A stretch of 64,000 bases of DNA from Phymorhynchus buccinoides (Eukaryota > Mollusca > Gastropoda > Neogastropoda > Raphitomidae): positions 23,924,313 to 23,988,312 of the forward strand of contig CM065712.1 in assembly GCA_017654935.2 (NCBI GenBank), written 5' to 3'. Under the pieces are notes generated by a model. That model saw only the letters and a program-made list of their open reading frames with translations, did not search any database and had not been told where the DNA came from. The translations under genes and the position numbers were made by a program. Shown here piece after piece: positions 9,991 to 22,477 of this stretch; the first letter of the stretch is position 1; the number at the start of each line of letters is the position of its first letter.

Positions 9991-10206
9991 ACACAGACGC
10001 ATAGCAGCGTGCGCTTATGCTTTCTTTATGCCCTTTTGTAGATCTTTCAGTACTACAAAAAGTTCCCCCACCTTCTGGAAGTTCTGTGCTGCTGGCAACT
10101 TCCTCTTATCTATCATTCTTTTGACTCTGCCTTTTCCTTTTCTTGCTGTCGTTGTAACTGTGCGGTGCATGCGAGTCAAGTGAACGTGAGCGCCTTGAGT
10201 TTGATT
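9991..10206 (-). repeat. Repeat-A fragment and spacer
   Basis: Positions 10060-10150 hold a minus-strand 3' piece of Repeat-A (CCCACCTTCTGGAAGTTCTG). The rest is not recognised. Confidence 0.5.
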
Positions 10207-10926
10207 TGAACCCTTTCGCCGCCAATGTGGCATTTATGCACCACAATGGTTCAGCACCCATGTCACTAAAAGGCATCAAATCTGAAACTGTTGTTTGTGT
10301 GTCGTCCTCTCCGCCATTGTTGATGCGTACTGTGGTGGGTGGAGGGTCATAAAGGCGAACTTGGCACATTCTTTTTTTGAGAATGATGCTTTGTTTTGTC
10401 TCGCTTTGGTTCTGTCCTTTCGAGGCTTACCAGTTTCTTCCGTGCTGTGTGTTGTTTATGTATAACATATTCAAGGTTAGAAGGCTATGCCGCTCTTGGA
10501 TGGATGTTGATTTGTTTGTACGTCGTCCTCTCCACCATTGTTGATGTGTACTGTGTGGGTGGAGGATCATAAAGGCGAACTTGGCACATTCTTTTTTTTT
10601 GAGAATGATGCTTTGTTTGTCTCACTTTGGTTCTGACCCACGCACACTGCTAGGTGATTGGCATCGGCATCAACTTTGGTGGAGGGGAGTTAATTAGAAA
10701 GAGAGTATTCACCCTTTGTTCAATTTCGTTATCTCTCTCTCTTGGCCTCACTGTTTCATTCTTTGTTATCTGAAGACCTTATTTTCTTCATTTTGAGAGG
10801 TAAGGATAGGCCTAATGTTATGCATTTCACAGAGAAATTCCCAATGTTGCAGATACATTTCTATTTCTACCCTGTTCAGTTTAATGGCATTTTGGGGCTA
10901 AAAAATTGGCTGGCGGTAAAAGGGTA
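10207..10926 (+). repeat. MITE-1 split by a roughly 480-bp insert (contig 2)
   Basis: The MITE-1 left part ends about 10280 and its right part resumes about 10763, ending TGGCGGTAAAAGGG. The insert contains two direct copies of a block with GGCGAACTTGGCACATTC and GAGAATGATGCTTTG. The same block flanks the 48-bp minisatellite at 35818-35900. Confidence 0.7.
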
Positions 10927-11516
10927 TAACCCTTTCACCGCCAGCCAGTTTTCAGCTAAAAAATACCATTAAACTTAAGCTGTGTAGAGAAAAGAAGTTA
11001 TCTGCAATATGGGGAATTCCTCTGTGACATGTATAACATTAGGCCTATCCTTACCTCCCAAAATGAAGAAAGTATGGTCTTCAGGGTGTTTGTGTATGTG
11101 TGTTGGTGTATGTGGTCAGTCCATGCGGCTCAGTTGCTGTGGCTTACCAAATGGGGTATGAACGAGTTGGCGTCAATAATTGTGTGTGTGTGCGTGTGTG
11201 TGTGCATGTGTGTGTGTGCGCGTGTGTGTGTGTGTGTGTGCGTGTGTGTGTGTGTGTGTGTTAGAGAGAGAGAGAGTTGCTTTGCATATGCGCTGTTGGT
11301 GGTTGGTGTCACTCTTGAATCTTTTTTTTTGTTATCTGTTGATGAATAATTGATTGTAAAGCGCTTTGGGTTCATCTGAGGTAAAGCGCTATATAAATGT
11401 ACTGTTATTATTATTATTATTATTCAGATAACAGGCCCTGGTTTGATGCCTTTTAGTGACTATGGGTGTTAACCCTTTGTGGTGCATAAATGCGGCATTG
11501 GCGGTAAAAGGGTTAA
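10927..11516 (-). repeat. MITE-1 (inverted) split by a SINE/LINE tail and TG microsatellite
   Basis: An inverted MITE-1 begins right after the previous one. It is interrupted at 11082-11424 by (TG)n and the motif GTAAAGCGCTTTGGG...AGCGCTATATAAATGTAC(TGTTATT)n. That motif is a 3' tail also found at 12656, 26754, 28014 and 51980. Confidence 0.75.
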
Positions 11517-11564
11517 AAAAAGTGCTATGTAAATACCATGTATTATTAGTAGTATTTGTTAGTA

Positions 11565-11908
11565 TTATTATTGCTCCCCCGCGGGCTTTCGCCTTGTCGT
11601 GGTGGGGGAGCTTTAAACTAAGCAGACCCTCATCCCCATTTTTTCAGCCAACCGCATTCCGATTTCGGAGGAGCTCAAAGCAAAAAAAACCTATATGGAA
11701 TCCATTTTGGGGAGGGAGGAAAAGGCAGGAGAATGGGCCCCAAAAGTCTGAAAGATAGTAGATGACACAAAGCAAGGGAAAAGGCAGAGTCAAAGAGAGA
11801 GACGGGATTAGAGGAAGTTACAAGCACAGAACTTCCAGAGAAGGTGGGTTTGGGGGGGGGACTATTTGTACGGAAGACCCCCCCCGGTATCCCCCGGGGA
11901 GAGATAGT
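11565..11908 (+). repeat. Repeat-A copy led by a GCTCCCCC/GGGGGAGC stem-loop
   Basis: GCTCCCCCGCGGGC...GGTGGGGGAGC can form a hairpin at 11573-11611 and is followed by a Repeat-A body ending in GGTATCCCCC. It is the same arrangement as 26970-27310. Confidence 0.7.
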
Positions 11909-11955
11909 CGCCATTTTGCAACAACTACATAATTTGCAGCGCCTACCCAATTTAA

Positions 11956-12178
11956 CCCCTTGACTGCCAGAGAAAATAAAAGAAAAAAACCATTGTACAA
12001 ATTATGCCATGAAAAAGACAACTGATAGAGCCAATCTGGCAAAATGGTCTGGGGATATTACTCTCTTGACTGTGTTAGAGCAAAAGCCAGCATATCAGGG
12101 TTATTCCTCTTCATCTGATGACGTCATCAGTGATGTCATCAGGTAGTACGTAATACGTTGGTGGCAGTCAAGGGGTTA
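11956..12178. repeat. MITE-2 copy (contig 2)
   Basis: CCCCTTGACTGCCAG at the left mirrors TGGCAGTCAAGGGG at the right, flanked by TTAA on both sides. It contains ATGACGTCATCAGTGATGTC. It is a piggyBac-like non-autonomous element by its target site and end bases. Confidence 0.75.
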
Positions 12179-12436
12179 AACAAATATATTAAAAAAATGT
12201 TTTTTGGGGCAGGAAGGTGTGTGGGCGCACTTGGAAAACTTAGCTATCAAGGGTATCTTTGTTCTTGCAAAATGTGTCTTATAATTAGTCATGTAATTGG
12301 TCCGGATGTAATGTCATGGCAGTATGATTTTATTTCAAGTTACAGTATTGGATCCAAACTTGATTCAGAATGTGAATGTGGTCTCTATGTTTCTTCTTAG
12401 AATTTTCATATTGTAACTATTTTACTCTTGTATAAT

Positions 12437-12735
12437 TGTGTGTGCGTTCGTGTATGCGTGCGTGTATGCGTGCGTGTATGCGTGCGTTCATGTGTGTGTG
12501 TGTGTTAGCGCGCGTGTGTGTGTGTGTGTGGTGCGTGTGCGTGTGTGTGTGTGTGTGTGAGAGAGGAAGTAAGAGAATGTTGCGTGCAATCATCGTGTTT
12601 ATTTCACTTTCTAATGATTCATTATTTGTTTGCCTTTAATGTTCTTGTTATCAATGTAAAGCGCACTGAGCTCGTGTGAGAAAGAGCGCTATATAAATTC
12701 CCATTATTATTATTATTATTATTATTATTATCTGA
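12437..12735. repeat. TG-rich microsatellite plus retroelement 3' tail
   Basis: 12437-12563 is (TG)n with GCGTGCGTGTA variants. 12656-12735 is GTAAAGCGCACTGAG...AGCGCTATATAAATTCCC(ATT)n, the conserved tail of CR1/L2-type LINEs and their SINEs. Confidence 0.8.
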
Positions 12736-12762
12736 AAGCTCGTTCACTGTTTCGTTGTCCAG

Positions 12763-12941
12763 CCCTCGCGGCGGTGTTTGCTGCCATCCCTTTCGTCGGG
12801 GCCTACTGGGCGTGCTTGCCGGGGGTGGTGGACCTGTGGCTGGTCCAAGGTCAAGGCCTGGCGGCCATCTTGTTCTTCCTGGCCCACATGATCCCGTCGT
12901 ACGTCGTGGACACCGCTATCTACAGCGAAATAAAAGAGTGA
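12763..12941 (+). CDS. TMEM245: TMEM245 exon B (contig 2 allele, one extra base)
   Basis: Acceptor TTCGTTGTCCAG, then codons ALAAVFAAIPFVGAYWAC, LPGVVDLWLVQGQGLAAIL and FFLAHMIPSYVVDTAIYSEI. This is a hydrophobic two-helix segment of the TMEM245 C-terminal membrane domain. The donor is GTGAGT at 12942. Compared with 28120-28297 the base changes in codons (CTC/CTA, GCTGCC/GCGGCA, AGC/AGT) are all synonymous, as expected for alleles under selection. One extra A in ATAAAAG near the 3' end would shift the frame and is probably a sequencing error. Confidence 0.9.
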
Positions 12942-13023
12942 GTGAGTGTGTGTGTGTGTGTGTAGTGTGCATGCGTGCGCGTGTGTGTCAAGTCAAGTCA
13001 AGTCAAAATGATCTTTATTGAGG

Positions 13024-13280
13024 GTTAACCTTTCACCGCCAATGTCGCATTTTAGCACCACAATGGTTTAACACCCATGTCACTAAAAAGGCATCAAATC
13101 AGGACCTGTTATCCAAATACCCTATTTTCTTACTTTTGGAAGGTAAGGATAGGCCTAGTGTTATATATGTCACAGAGGAATTCGCAATATTGCAGATATC
13201 TTATTTTCTCTACCCAGTTAAGTTTAATGGTATTTTTTGGCTGAAAAATGGCTGGCGGAGTGTACAAGGTGAAAGGGTTA
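13024..13280 (+). repeat. MITE-1 copy (contig 2)
   Basis: CCTTTCACCGCCAATGTCGC to GGTGAAAGGG, preceded by a (TCAAG)n tract and TTTATTGAGGG. The right end has a short GAGTGTACAAG insertion. Confidence 0.85.
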
Positions 13281-13618
13281 AAGAATAAGCTAACAAGGCT
13301 TTTTTTTCATCCAGCCCTCCAACAAAAATACAAACATCATGAAAATGCATAATAATAATAATAATAATAATAGAGAAAAAAACAAACCACAGAGAACATT
13401 CATAAATGAGTATAAATTTTAAAGAAAGAAAAAAAAAAAAATATATATATATATATATATAAATCAAGAGAGAGAGATAGAGAGCACAAAACATAACAAT
13501 TGGGAGAAAAGAACAGAAAAGAAAAAGATAGGGGGTGGGTGGGTGTATGTGTGTGTGTGTGTTCACATCCTGCTTCCTCAAACCACTACCATCATATCTT
13601 CCCTTATCCTTTAATTCT

Positions 13619-13983
13619 CAGGCATGAAAACAGCTCCGCCGTCTCCGCCAAATTTGTTTAGGAAATCGAGCGATCTCTGCGAAAAGAAAAAAAAAAAAAA
13701 AAAAAAGTACCAAAATTATCTTCACACGGCACAATCTTCATTTCGCGCCTTTTTGCTCTTCCGCCGTTGTCATTTCGAAGATGGCGTCCGCCGAGAACGC
13801 ATGTATGGAGTTGTCAGTTGGAAGGCGAAGTAGGATGTGAAATGCTGTGAAATGAGTACTTGCCACCCACCCCCCCGAACAAAACTTCTGACGTTAGCTG
13901 AAAATCCGGGTGGAAGGATTTCTCGGCTGAACTTTATTTCTTCGAAAAAATCTTTTTTTTTTGGAAACTAGTTTTCATGCCTG
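13619..13983. repeat. CAGGCATG element with 6-bp target duplication (contig 2)
   Basis: Ends CAGGCATGAAAAC and GTTTTCATGCCTG. It is flanked by AATTCT at 13613-13618 and 13984-13989. There is a poly-A inside and no transposase ORF. Confidence 0.85.
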
Positions 13984-14083
13984 AATTCTGTCTTTTTACT
14001 TTCACTGTCTCATTTATTCATGATTTCTACTCACACTACCTAACCTCAATTAACCCTCTCTTTTCATTCTGAGCTCTAGTCAG

Positions 14084-14121
14084 CTTTTGTTTGTGGCACA
14101 AGCCACAAACCTATAACTCAC

Positions 14122-14175
<54 letters not shown>

Positions 14176-14530
14176 GGTCGGTCGCGTCGGTTCTGTCGGT
14201 CGGTCCAAAATTGTCGCACACATTGCCAAAATTGTCGCACATATTGTAAAAGAGAAAAAAATACTTGGGCATAAAGTAACATTTCAGTTAGTCATATCTA
14301 CAGTCCTTAGGTATGGAGAAGAAAATGGAGTTTTACGTCCTCTTGGTTCTGAATCAGACACATATGGTACATTTGTAAATACAAATATGGTGGGAACAAT
14401 ACTGGAAGGCAATGCCCGGAGGCAGTACGAAACCAGTAAAGTCCCGACTTTTTGTTAATGCAGATAGCCTGTAGCGGTGACCACGCCTCGGTATAAACCC
14501 TCATCGGCTGTAGCTGGCAACGCTACAAGT
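14084..14530. repeat. Interspersed repeat with (CTGT)n and a GTAGCGGTGACCACGCC block
   Basis: GTGGCACAAGCCACAAACC, then (CTGT)n at 14120-14175, then CAAAATTGTCGCACA twice. A second block, TTTTACGTCCTC...AGACACATATGG...GCCCGGAGGCAGT, recurs at 35165-35350 and 52375-52610. The CTGT tract is much longer than in contig 3 (29460-29490). Confidence 0.6.
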
Positions 14531-15445
14531 AATTAGTATATGAAAAAGTCCTTTGGTATGGAGAAAGAATTGTATACTGAACAGAGCACATGAATCTTCA
14601 TATTCACAAATAAAGCGTACAAAATAATAAACATACGTAATACAGACACTGCAACAGACACGACGAGTATGCAGTGCTTCTTTTGATGAGTATAAGTAGG
14701 ATACATAGTTTTAAATGTTTTCCAAAAGATATAAAAAGTTACGAAATGGTGCAGAGATAACATTCTGGTTTTACAGATTAAAATTATTGAAAAGCCAGGG
14801 GAGGCGACTCAGTGTATGTAATGATTGGAGTGGTAAAAATAGACTGGTCAACTCTCTCCCCACTAACCTGGGGAGGACTCGGGGTCTGATGAAAGCTTAT
14901 AAGCGGGAAAAGCTTGCTCAAAGATATTCTAAAAGGGTAAGATGGACTACTTAAAGAGCTCGGCGAACCGGGCTGATAGAGTTATCGTTAGTGCAGGACG
15001 TGTACACTATTCACAGTGGAGGCTATCCAAAAACTCAGACTGGAACTTGAACAGAGAATTCAACTGGCCTATCGACGTGTAAAATGTGTCCTGTTTAAAA
15101 GGGACATAACCAGTGTTTCTGTCCTCACTACTCATATAGGGAAAAGAGGACCGGATCACTTATCTTCCCATTGGAATATCTTTGGCTTGCTTCTTCCTCT
15201 TTTCCACTTTGATCACCCAACCCAAACCCTGGTGAGTTTCCCCATTCTACCAGTTTTGTCCCAAAGATTGAGGGTTTTGTCGTCGTCGTCGTCTTGTTTT
15301 CTCGGTGTCGTGTCGTGAAAATACGTACCTACCGTGAAATAAATACCCTTCAAAAGCGCACTAGAACCATTCTTATTTCATGTGATAAATAAGTCAACAT
15401 TTAAAATATTGATATTTAAGTGCTCACTCTACACGGAAAAGAACC
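14531..15445. other. TMEM245 intron (B to C), contig 2
   Basis: No exon is seen. The sequence parallels 29810-31015. At 15181-15190 the sequence TTTGGCTTGC is the uninterrupted site where contig 3 carries a 379-bp SINE-2. Confidence 0.6.
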
Positions 15446-15618
15446 AGGGCCTGTATTCACGTTGAGATAGCATGAGACTTAGCCTGATTGCCGTCGCTGC
15501 TAATTAGAAGCTCTTCCAATGTCCTATAGGATTTAATAGGACTTTTGGAAGAGCTTCTTAAGTATAGCATGATGCTAAGTCTCACATGGCATAATCCTCA
15601 ACGTGAATACGGGGCCCA
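15446..15618. repeat. Foldback repeat, imperfect copy (contig 2)
   Basis: GGGCCTGTATTCACGTTGAG at the left mirrors CAACGTGAATACGGGGCCC at the right. The inner arms (AGAAGCTCTTCC/GGAAGAGCTTCT) also pair. The contig 3 copy is nearly perfect. Confidence 0.85.
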
Positions 15619-15983
15619 GAGCAGGAGGGGTGTAAATAAATCTACATTTTTGCCGATAAATCGATACACAGAGCCATGCCACTTAGTTTTGTATTTTCCA
15701 AAATGGACTGGACACGATACGATATAAACAACCATCCGTGCAAACAAAAATAAAATAAATAGCCTAATAAATATTAGAAAAATATCCCCTGACTTCTCAG
15801 TATTTAATGATGAATCTTCTGTTCTTCCTACAATGCCACACAGATGCCTCTGAATGTATTTAGGGGCGAATCTTTCCCAAACAGCAAACAATTTGAATGA
15901 GGAAAAGAGTATTTATTTCATGGGTTAAATATTTTATGCAACACCGGGCTGTGTGGTTTGGTATATAATCTAGTCACAGAATA

Positions 15984-16092
15984 TAGTGCGCACACACCAC
16001 ACACACACACATATGCACGCACATGCACACACCCACACTCACACACACATGCACACACACAAACACACACACACACGCACGCGCACACACAA
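15984..16092. repeat. CA microsatellite (contig 2)
   Basis: (CA)n with GCACGCACATG interruptions. It matches 31513-31620. Confidence 0.95.
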
Positions 16093-16439
16093 TTTTCTTC
16101 CCTCATTTTAATTCATTGATTTGTTTGTTTGTTGTTTTTATCTTTATTCTTTCTTTTTTTTTTTAAAGTCTTAATATCACCATTGTTAAGTCATAAGTCA
16201 TAAGTTTCTTTTATTGTCCATTGGCATTGTACAACGCACATGGAAACCTTGTCTTCCACCGTGTAAAATAAAAAATATTCAATAAAAGTATGAAACATAA
16301 ATTTACATTAACAGATATGTAGCTCTCACACCACACCCAATCATTCATCCGCTCTCCGCTATCTTGCTCACTCATCATGCAACCCAACCACCACTTCCGC
16401 CTTCATTTTTAACCCTTTGTTTGTGAACAGACGTTGAAT

Positions 16440-16522
16440 CAAATCAAGTCTAGTCACAGAGACTTATCATATGTCTGTGAAATTCAAGCTTTCTCTCCAC
16501 CAGAGAGCGTGTCGCCAGAGGT

Positions 16523-16561
<39 letters not shown>

Positions 16562-16856
16562 AGGCCAAGGACCAGACTTGGGAAAAACTAGCTATCAATC
16601 TTGGTCATACCAGGCAGCGGGATTTCTCCCCGCTCTTACCGACTTTTAATTGCTGTGGGTTTTTTTTAACGTGCTTAAAGCTTACTAGTCAGACTAGCTT
16701 TAAGTCCCCCATCCGAAGGACTCGGATGTTCAGTTCGCTTGATTTCTGTCAAAACTAGAAAGCGAGGCCGGGGATTCGAACCCGGGTCACTCACGCTGCA
16801 GCCACGCATTGAAATAAGGCAGGCGAACGTCTTAGCCACTCTGCCACCTTCTTTCC
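16440..16856 (-). repeat. SINE-1 copy with a long G-run (contig 2)
   Basis: Minus-strand B box GGGTTCGAATCCC near 16775. The 3' part has a run of more than 30 G at 16526-16559. Confidence 0.85.
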
Positions 16857-18330
<1,474 letters not shown>

Positions 18331-18912
18331 CGACCATGCTAGTAGCATGCCCGCTATGGTCCTGTTTGTTATTGTTAGTGTAGTAGTTTTTCCTAACCGT
18401 TCACCATGCTGGTTATGTGTGTGCGCTTAACAAATGCCCCGGGAATGCTTTGACAGGACTGAAAAGTATTAATGCATTTTGAATGTAACCGTGACATGCT
18501 CTCGCCCTCACTCCCATATGAATAGCTACGCTAAAACGTTTGCTTCACATAGAACTATAAAAACTATTGGATTATACACTGATTTCAGGTTTTTAAATTT
18601 TTACCAGAAACTGAACTTCAGTTTAAAAAAAAAAAATCATCCCAAAAAAAATCGACCACAAGCGATTTGGGCCATTTAGAACTTGGTTGTTCTATCCCAG
18701 AAGTCTCTCTCAGGAAGTCTTGAAAACAGCATGGTGATGCCATATTGTTTTCAAATCAATCAATCAATCAATCAATAAATATTTTTATTGTCCATTTTCC
18801 ATTTTACAGGAAATTCTTTCTGCAGCGATAAAACAATAAACAAATTAAACAACACAAATTAAAGACCAGAGACATAGTTAACAGAAAAAGCCCCCCCCCC
18901 CAAAAAATAAAG

Positions 18913-18958
<46 letters not shown>

Positions 18959-19036
18959 AAACAAAAAACAAAAAAAAAAAAAAAATAAAAAAACAAAACA
19001 AAAAAAAACAAAGGAAAAAAAAAAAATGTAAAGTAA
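18331..19036. other. Intron with LINE tail and poly-A, end of contig 2
   Basis: 18757-18850 is (CAAT)n AAATATTTTTATTGTCC, a minus-strand retroelement tail. 18910-19026 is almost pure A. The contig ends inside this tract, the position equivalent to about 34066. Confidence 0.6.
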
Positions 19037-19536
19037 NNNNNNNNNNNNNNNNNNNNNNNNNNNNNNNNNNNNNNNNNNNNNNNNNNNNNNNNNNNNNNNN
19101 NNNNNNNNNNNNNNNNNNNNNNNNNNNNNNNNNNNNNNNNNNNNNNNNNNNNNNNNNNNNNNNNNNNNNNNNNNNNNNNNNNNNNNNNNNNNNNNNNNNN
19201 NNNNNNNNNNNNNNNNNNNNNNNNNNNNNNNNNNNNNNNNNNNNNNNNNNNNNNNNNNNNNNNNNNNNNNNNNNNNNNNNNNNNNNNNNNNNNNNNNNNN
19301 NNNNNNNNNNNNNNNNNNNNNNNNNNNNNNNNNNNNNNNNNNNNNNNNNNNNNNNNNNNNNNNNNNNNNNNNNNNNNNNNNNNNNNNNNNNNNNNNNNNN
19401 NNNNNNNNNNNNNNNNNNNNNNNNNNNNNNNNNNNNNNNNNNNNNNNNNNNNNNNNNNNNNNNNNNNNNNNNNNNNNNNNNNNNNNNNNNNNNNNNNNNN
19501 NNNNNNNNNNNNNNNNNNNNNNNNNNNNNNNNNNNN
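19037..19536. other. 500-N scaffold gap
   Basis: Exactly 500 N between contigs 2 and 3. Confidence 0.99.
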
Positions 19537-19636
19537 TTCGTTGTTTGTTGTCATCATCCATCGTCATCCTCTTCGTTGTTGTCATCATCATCATCGTCAT
19601 CATCTTTGTTGTTTGTTATCATCATCATCGTCGGCG

Positions 19637-20218
19637 CGGGGAATCGATTTGGACAGGCGGTGAGCAGGCGAATAGGTAACTGAGTTTGCTATTAAACATC
19701 ATCATTGTAGTCACATCTCTTGTCCGCATCTCGTTTGTTGTCATCATCATCATCGGCGTCGACGGGAGTCGATTTTGGGAAGGTTTGGAGAGCTATTAGG
19801 CACCGCGATTTGCTATTATCTCTATTTTTGTTATCGCTATGATCATCATCAATCAAAGTCATCATCGTCGTTTGTCGTCATCATCGGTCCATCGTCCATC
19901 AACCGTAGTCCATTTGGCATGCTTGGAGAGTTATTAGGTAACCGAGATTGCGATTATCTCTTATTTTTTGTTATCGTTATCATCATATCATCAGCACATC
20001 CTTATCATCATCATCATCGTTATTATCAGCATCATTGTCGTCCATCATACGTGTTGACGGAGTTCGATTTGGATAGGGCTGTGGAGCAGGCTATTAGGTA
20101 AAAGAGATTGCTGATTGTTGTTGGGTTGTTGTCGTATTATTATCATCTCTTCATCATCAACATCATTGGTCGTCGATTGGGATTTGATTTGGCAGGTTGT
20201 TGGATCGGCCTTATAAAG
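19637..20218 (+). pseudogene. TMEM245: Array of TMEM245 exon D 3' ends with donors (contig 3)
   Basis: Exon-like ends finish at 19675, 19799, 19937 and 20097, with a decayed one near 20216. The first reads NRFGQAV before a 1-base loss. The copy ending 20097 reads FDLDRAVEQAI then AG|GTAAA. Family TMEM245 has a GQSVEEAIR-like stretch immediately before GVF, so these are the 3' end of the exon preceding exon A. An intact full-length exon D is not visible, and which copy is used for splicing cannot be told. Units are separated by TCATCATC and TTGTTGTC simple repeats. Confidence 0.65.
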
Positions 20219-20267
20219 TATCTGAGATTGGCTCTTTTCACTATTTTGTAATCATTCCTTATTCTTC

Positions 20268-20765
20268 TTCTTCTGCGTTCCCAGGCCATTATGGCCATAA
20301 TGGGTAAGGCACCTAATGTGTCCGGTTTTGTCATTCTCACTGGTCTCACCCCTGCGTACAGCTGACGCATTCCGGTTTCGGAGGAGCTCCAAAGGATAAA
20401 CATTCTTTTGGAAGATTTTTTTGGAAAAAAGGCAAGAAGGGCCCTAAGTCAGAAAGATAGTAGATGTGAAAGCAAGGGAAAAAGGCAGAGTCAAAGAGAG
20501 TGGCAGATTTGTCTATATGCACTTTTTCTGTATACTGAGGCTTATACTAACTTGTTGTTTGCTTCAGTTTTGCTGCTATATATTTTGCGATGTAAAGGCA
20601 ATAAAACGTTTTAAACCAGAGTGGCAGATTAGAGGAAGTTTTTTTTATTTTTTTATTTGTTTAAGATTAGAGGTAGTTACAAGCACAGAACTTCAGAAGG
20701 TGGGGGACTAATTTTACAAAGACACCCCCCCCCCGGTATCCCACGAGATAGATTCCCGTGGAGGG
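20268..20765 (+). repeat. Repeat-A copy containing a 108-bp retroinsertion
   Basis: The Repeat-A body is split by 20510-20617, which ends CAATAAAACGTTTTAAACC. The insert is flanked by a perfect 13-bp duplication, AGAGTGGCAGATT (20497-20509 and 20618-20630). The contig 2 copy has a single AGAGTGGCAGATT. Confidence 0.9.
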
Positions 20766-20863
20766 GGCGGGAGTGTACCAGCTCCCCATATGGAGCTGAG
20801 GCATCCACCCACATACTGCCCCATGCATCACATCTTCTCATCATCATCATCATCGTTGTCTGG

Positions 20864-20902
20864 GAGTGTCGATTTGGCAGGTTGTGGAGCGAGCTACAAG
20901 TT
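20864..20902 (+). pseudogene. Isolated exon D end (contig 3)
   Basis: Matches 3774-3812. The G of the donor is lost (ACAAGTTACT). Confidence 0.55.
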
Positions 20903-20924
20903 ACTAGATTCTTCGTCGTTCTTG

Positions 20925-21695
20925 GCGCTTTGCCAGGCCTACACGACCAACAGCTCCTGAACACAAATAGGTGCCGTTTTCTCCAGCTTCGTGACACACA
21001 CAGTGCCGTTTTCCTTCTCCAGCTTTCTTGACACAAATAGTGCCGTTTTCTTCATCTCTTGACACAAATAGTGCCGTTTTCTCCAGCTCCTGACACAAAT
21101 AGTGCCGTTTTCTCCATCTCTTGACATAAATAGTGCCGTTTTCTCCATCTCTTGACATAAATAGTGCCGTTTTCTCCATCTCTTGACATAAATAGTGCCG
21201 TTTTCTCCATCTCTTGACATAAATAGTGCCGTTTTCTCCAGCTCTTGACAAATAGCGCCATTTTCTCCATCTCTTGACACAACTAGTGCCGTTTTCTCCA
21301 GCTCCTGACACAAATAGTGCCGTTTTCTCCAGCTCTTGACACAAATAGTGCCGTTTTCTCCAGCTCTTGACACAAATAGCGCCGTTTTCTCCATCTCTTG
21401 ACATAAATAGTGCCGTTTTCTCCATCTCTTGACATAAATAGTGCCGTTTTCTCCATCTCTTGACATAAATAGTGCCGTTTTCTCCAGCTCTTGACACAAA
21501 TAGTGCCGTATTTCTGCAGCTCTTGGAGGCTGCCGTAGAGCTTAGTTGTCAGAGGAGTTTCTGTTGGCCACGGATCTTTTCTGGTTTGCTGAGGATGTAA
21601 GGGGCATCGTTGAAGCACATTGCTCCGCTGTCTGGTCTTCCTGGTCCGCAAGGACAGGGTGGAAGAAGGCACCGCCTCTCAGTTTGTGGCACAAA
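20925..21695 (-). pseudogene. 5'-truncated LINE ORF2 end with minisatellite (contig 3 allele)
   Basis: The same element as 3840-5215. The minus-strand cysteine motif is decayed here, but VLQRCPLHPQQTRKDPWP and KLYGSLQELQK are clear, and the frame ends QELLVV-stop near 20939. Confidence 0.75.
20950..21530 (-). repeat. 31-bp minisatellite (contig 3 allele, about 19 units)
   Basis: Clean, nearly identical 31-bp units of the same sequence as 3870-5054 but about half as many. All three minus frames stay open, giving long artificial ORFs. Confidence 0.95.
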
Positions 21696-21717
21696 CACAG
21701 ATGCCTGAATTTGCGTC

Positions 21718-22289
21718 ATACAAACAAACCTCTATTTTAAGACTTCCAAAATGTCCGGAAAAATCGGTCGTAAATTGGAGGGGTCGTATGACGGAGGTTT
21801 TCACTGGCAGCCGTAGAAAGAAAAATTTCAGCACAGTTCATACTCTCTTCTTCATGCACACATACAATTGACATATTAAAACTGGATTTGGGTCTTCCCA
21901 ACTCCATAGGATTGTGCAATCGATATTACAGTTTCACTTTGCCGACTTCTGTTAATCACCTCCACTCGTCCAGTGGTTTTCTTTTTCAAAGTCAGTGGTT
22001 TTCGTGCTTTTCCTACGCTCTCCGCCATCTTTTCCATATCAAGGGAAGCGACTCCGCTTTCAGGCCATTGACCGGAACATACATGTGGTTGTTTCCCTTT
22101 GCTCGAAGTCTATGCAGACGACAGCAACGGTCGTAAAAACCAACAAAATGGCGGTCGTAAGTCGCGTTTTTTTAGAGGAAGTCGTTTAAGAGAGGTCGTT
22201 TACATAGTAAAATGCATCTGTGCCAACAAATCCGGTCTCAAATGAGAGGTGGTCGCTTAACAGAGGGTCGTAAAATAGGGGTTTGTATT
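21718..22289. repeat. ACAAACC inverted-repeat element (only in contig 3)
   Basis: Left end ACAAACCTCTATTTTAAGAC mirrors right end GTCGTAAAATAGGGGTTTGT. No ORF with recognisable domains is present. It occupies the place where contig 2 has a CCTGTTTACC element. Confidence 0.65.
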
Positions 22290-22375
22290 ACTATTTTTGT
22301 AATCATTATTATTGTTAGCGTTACCATCATCATCATTATCATCATCGAAAATCGGCATCGTCGTCCGTCATCTTC

Positions 22376-22421
22376 GATTGGGAGTGGATTTGCGCAGGGC
22401 TGTGAGGTGTGCTATGAGGTC
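22376..22421 (+). pseudogene. Diverged exon D end (contig 3)
   Basis: Counterpart of 5790-5835, with the same GT and GAGATTGCC following. Confidence 0.4.
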
Positions 22422-22477
22422 GTTGAGTGAGATTGCCATTATCATCATCATCGTTGTCGTCATTAACTTCTTCTTCT

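Noticed and set aside
19037..19536. Open frames across N runs
   Set aside because: They are artefacts of translating N. Nothing is known of the gap content.
20904..21499. Long minus-strand ORFs rich in EKTALFVSR as a repeat protein
   Set aside because: They are readings of a 31-bp minisatellite that lacks stops in all three frames, inside a truncated LINE.
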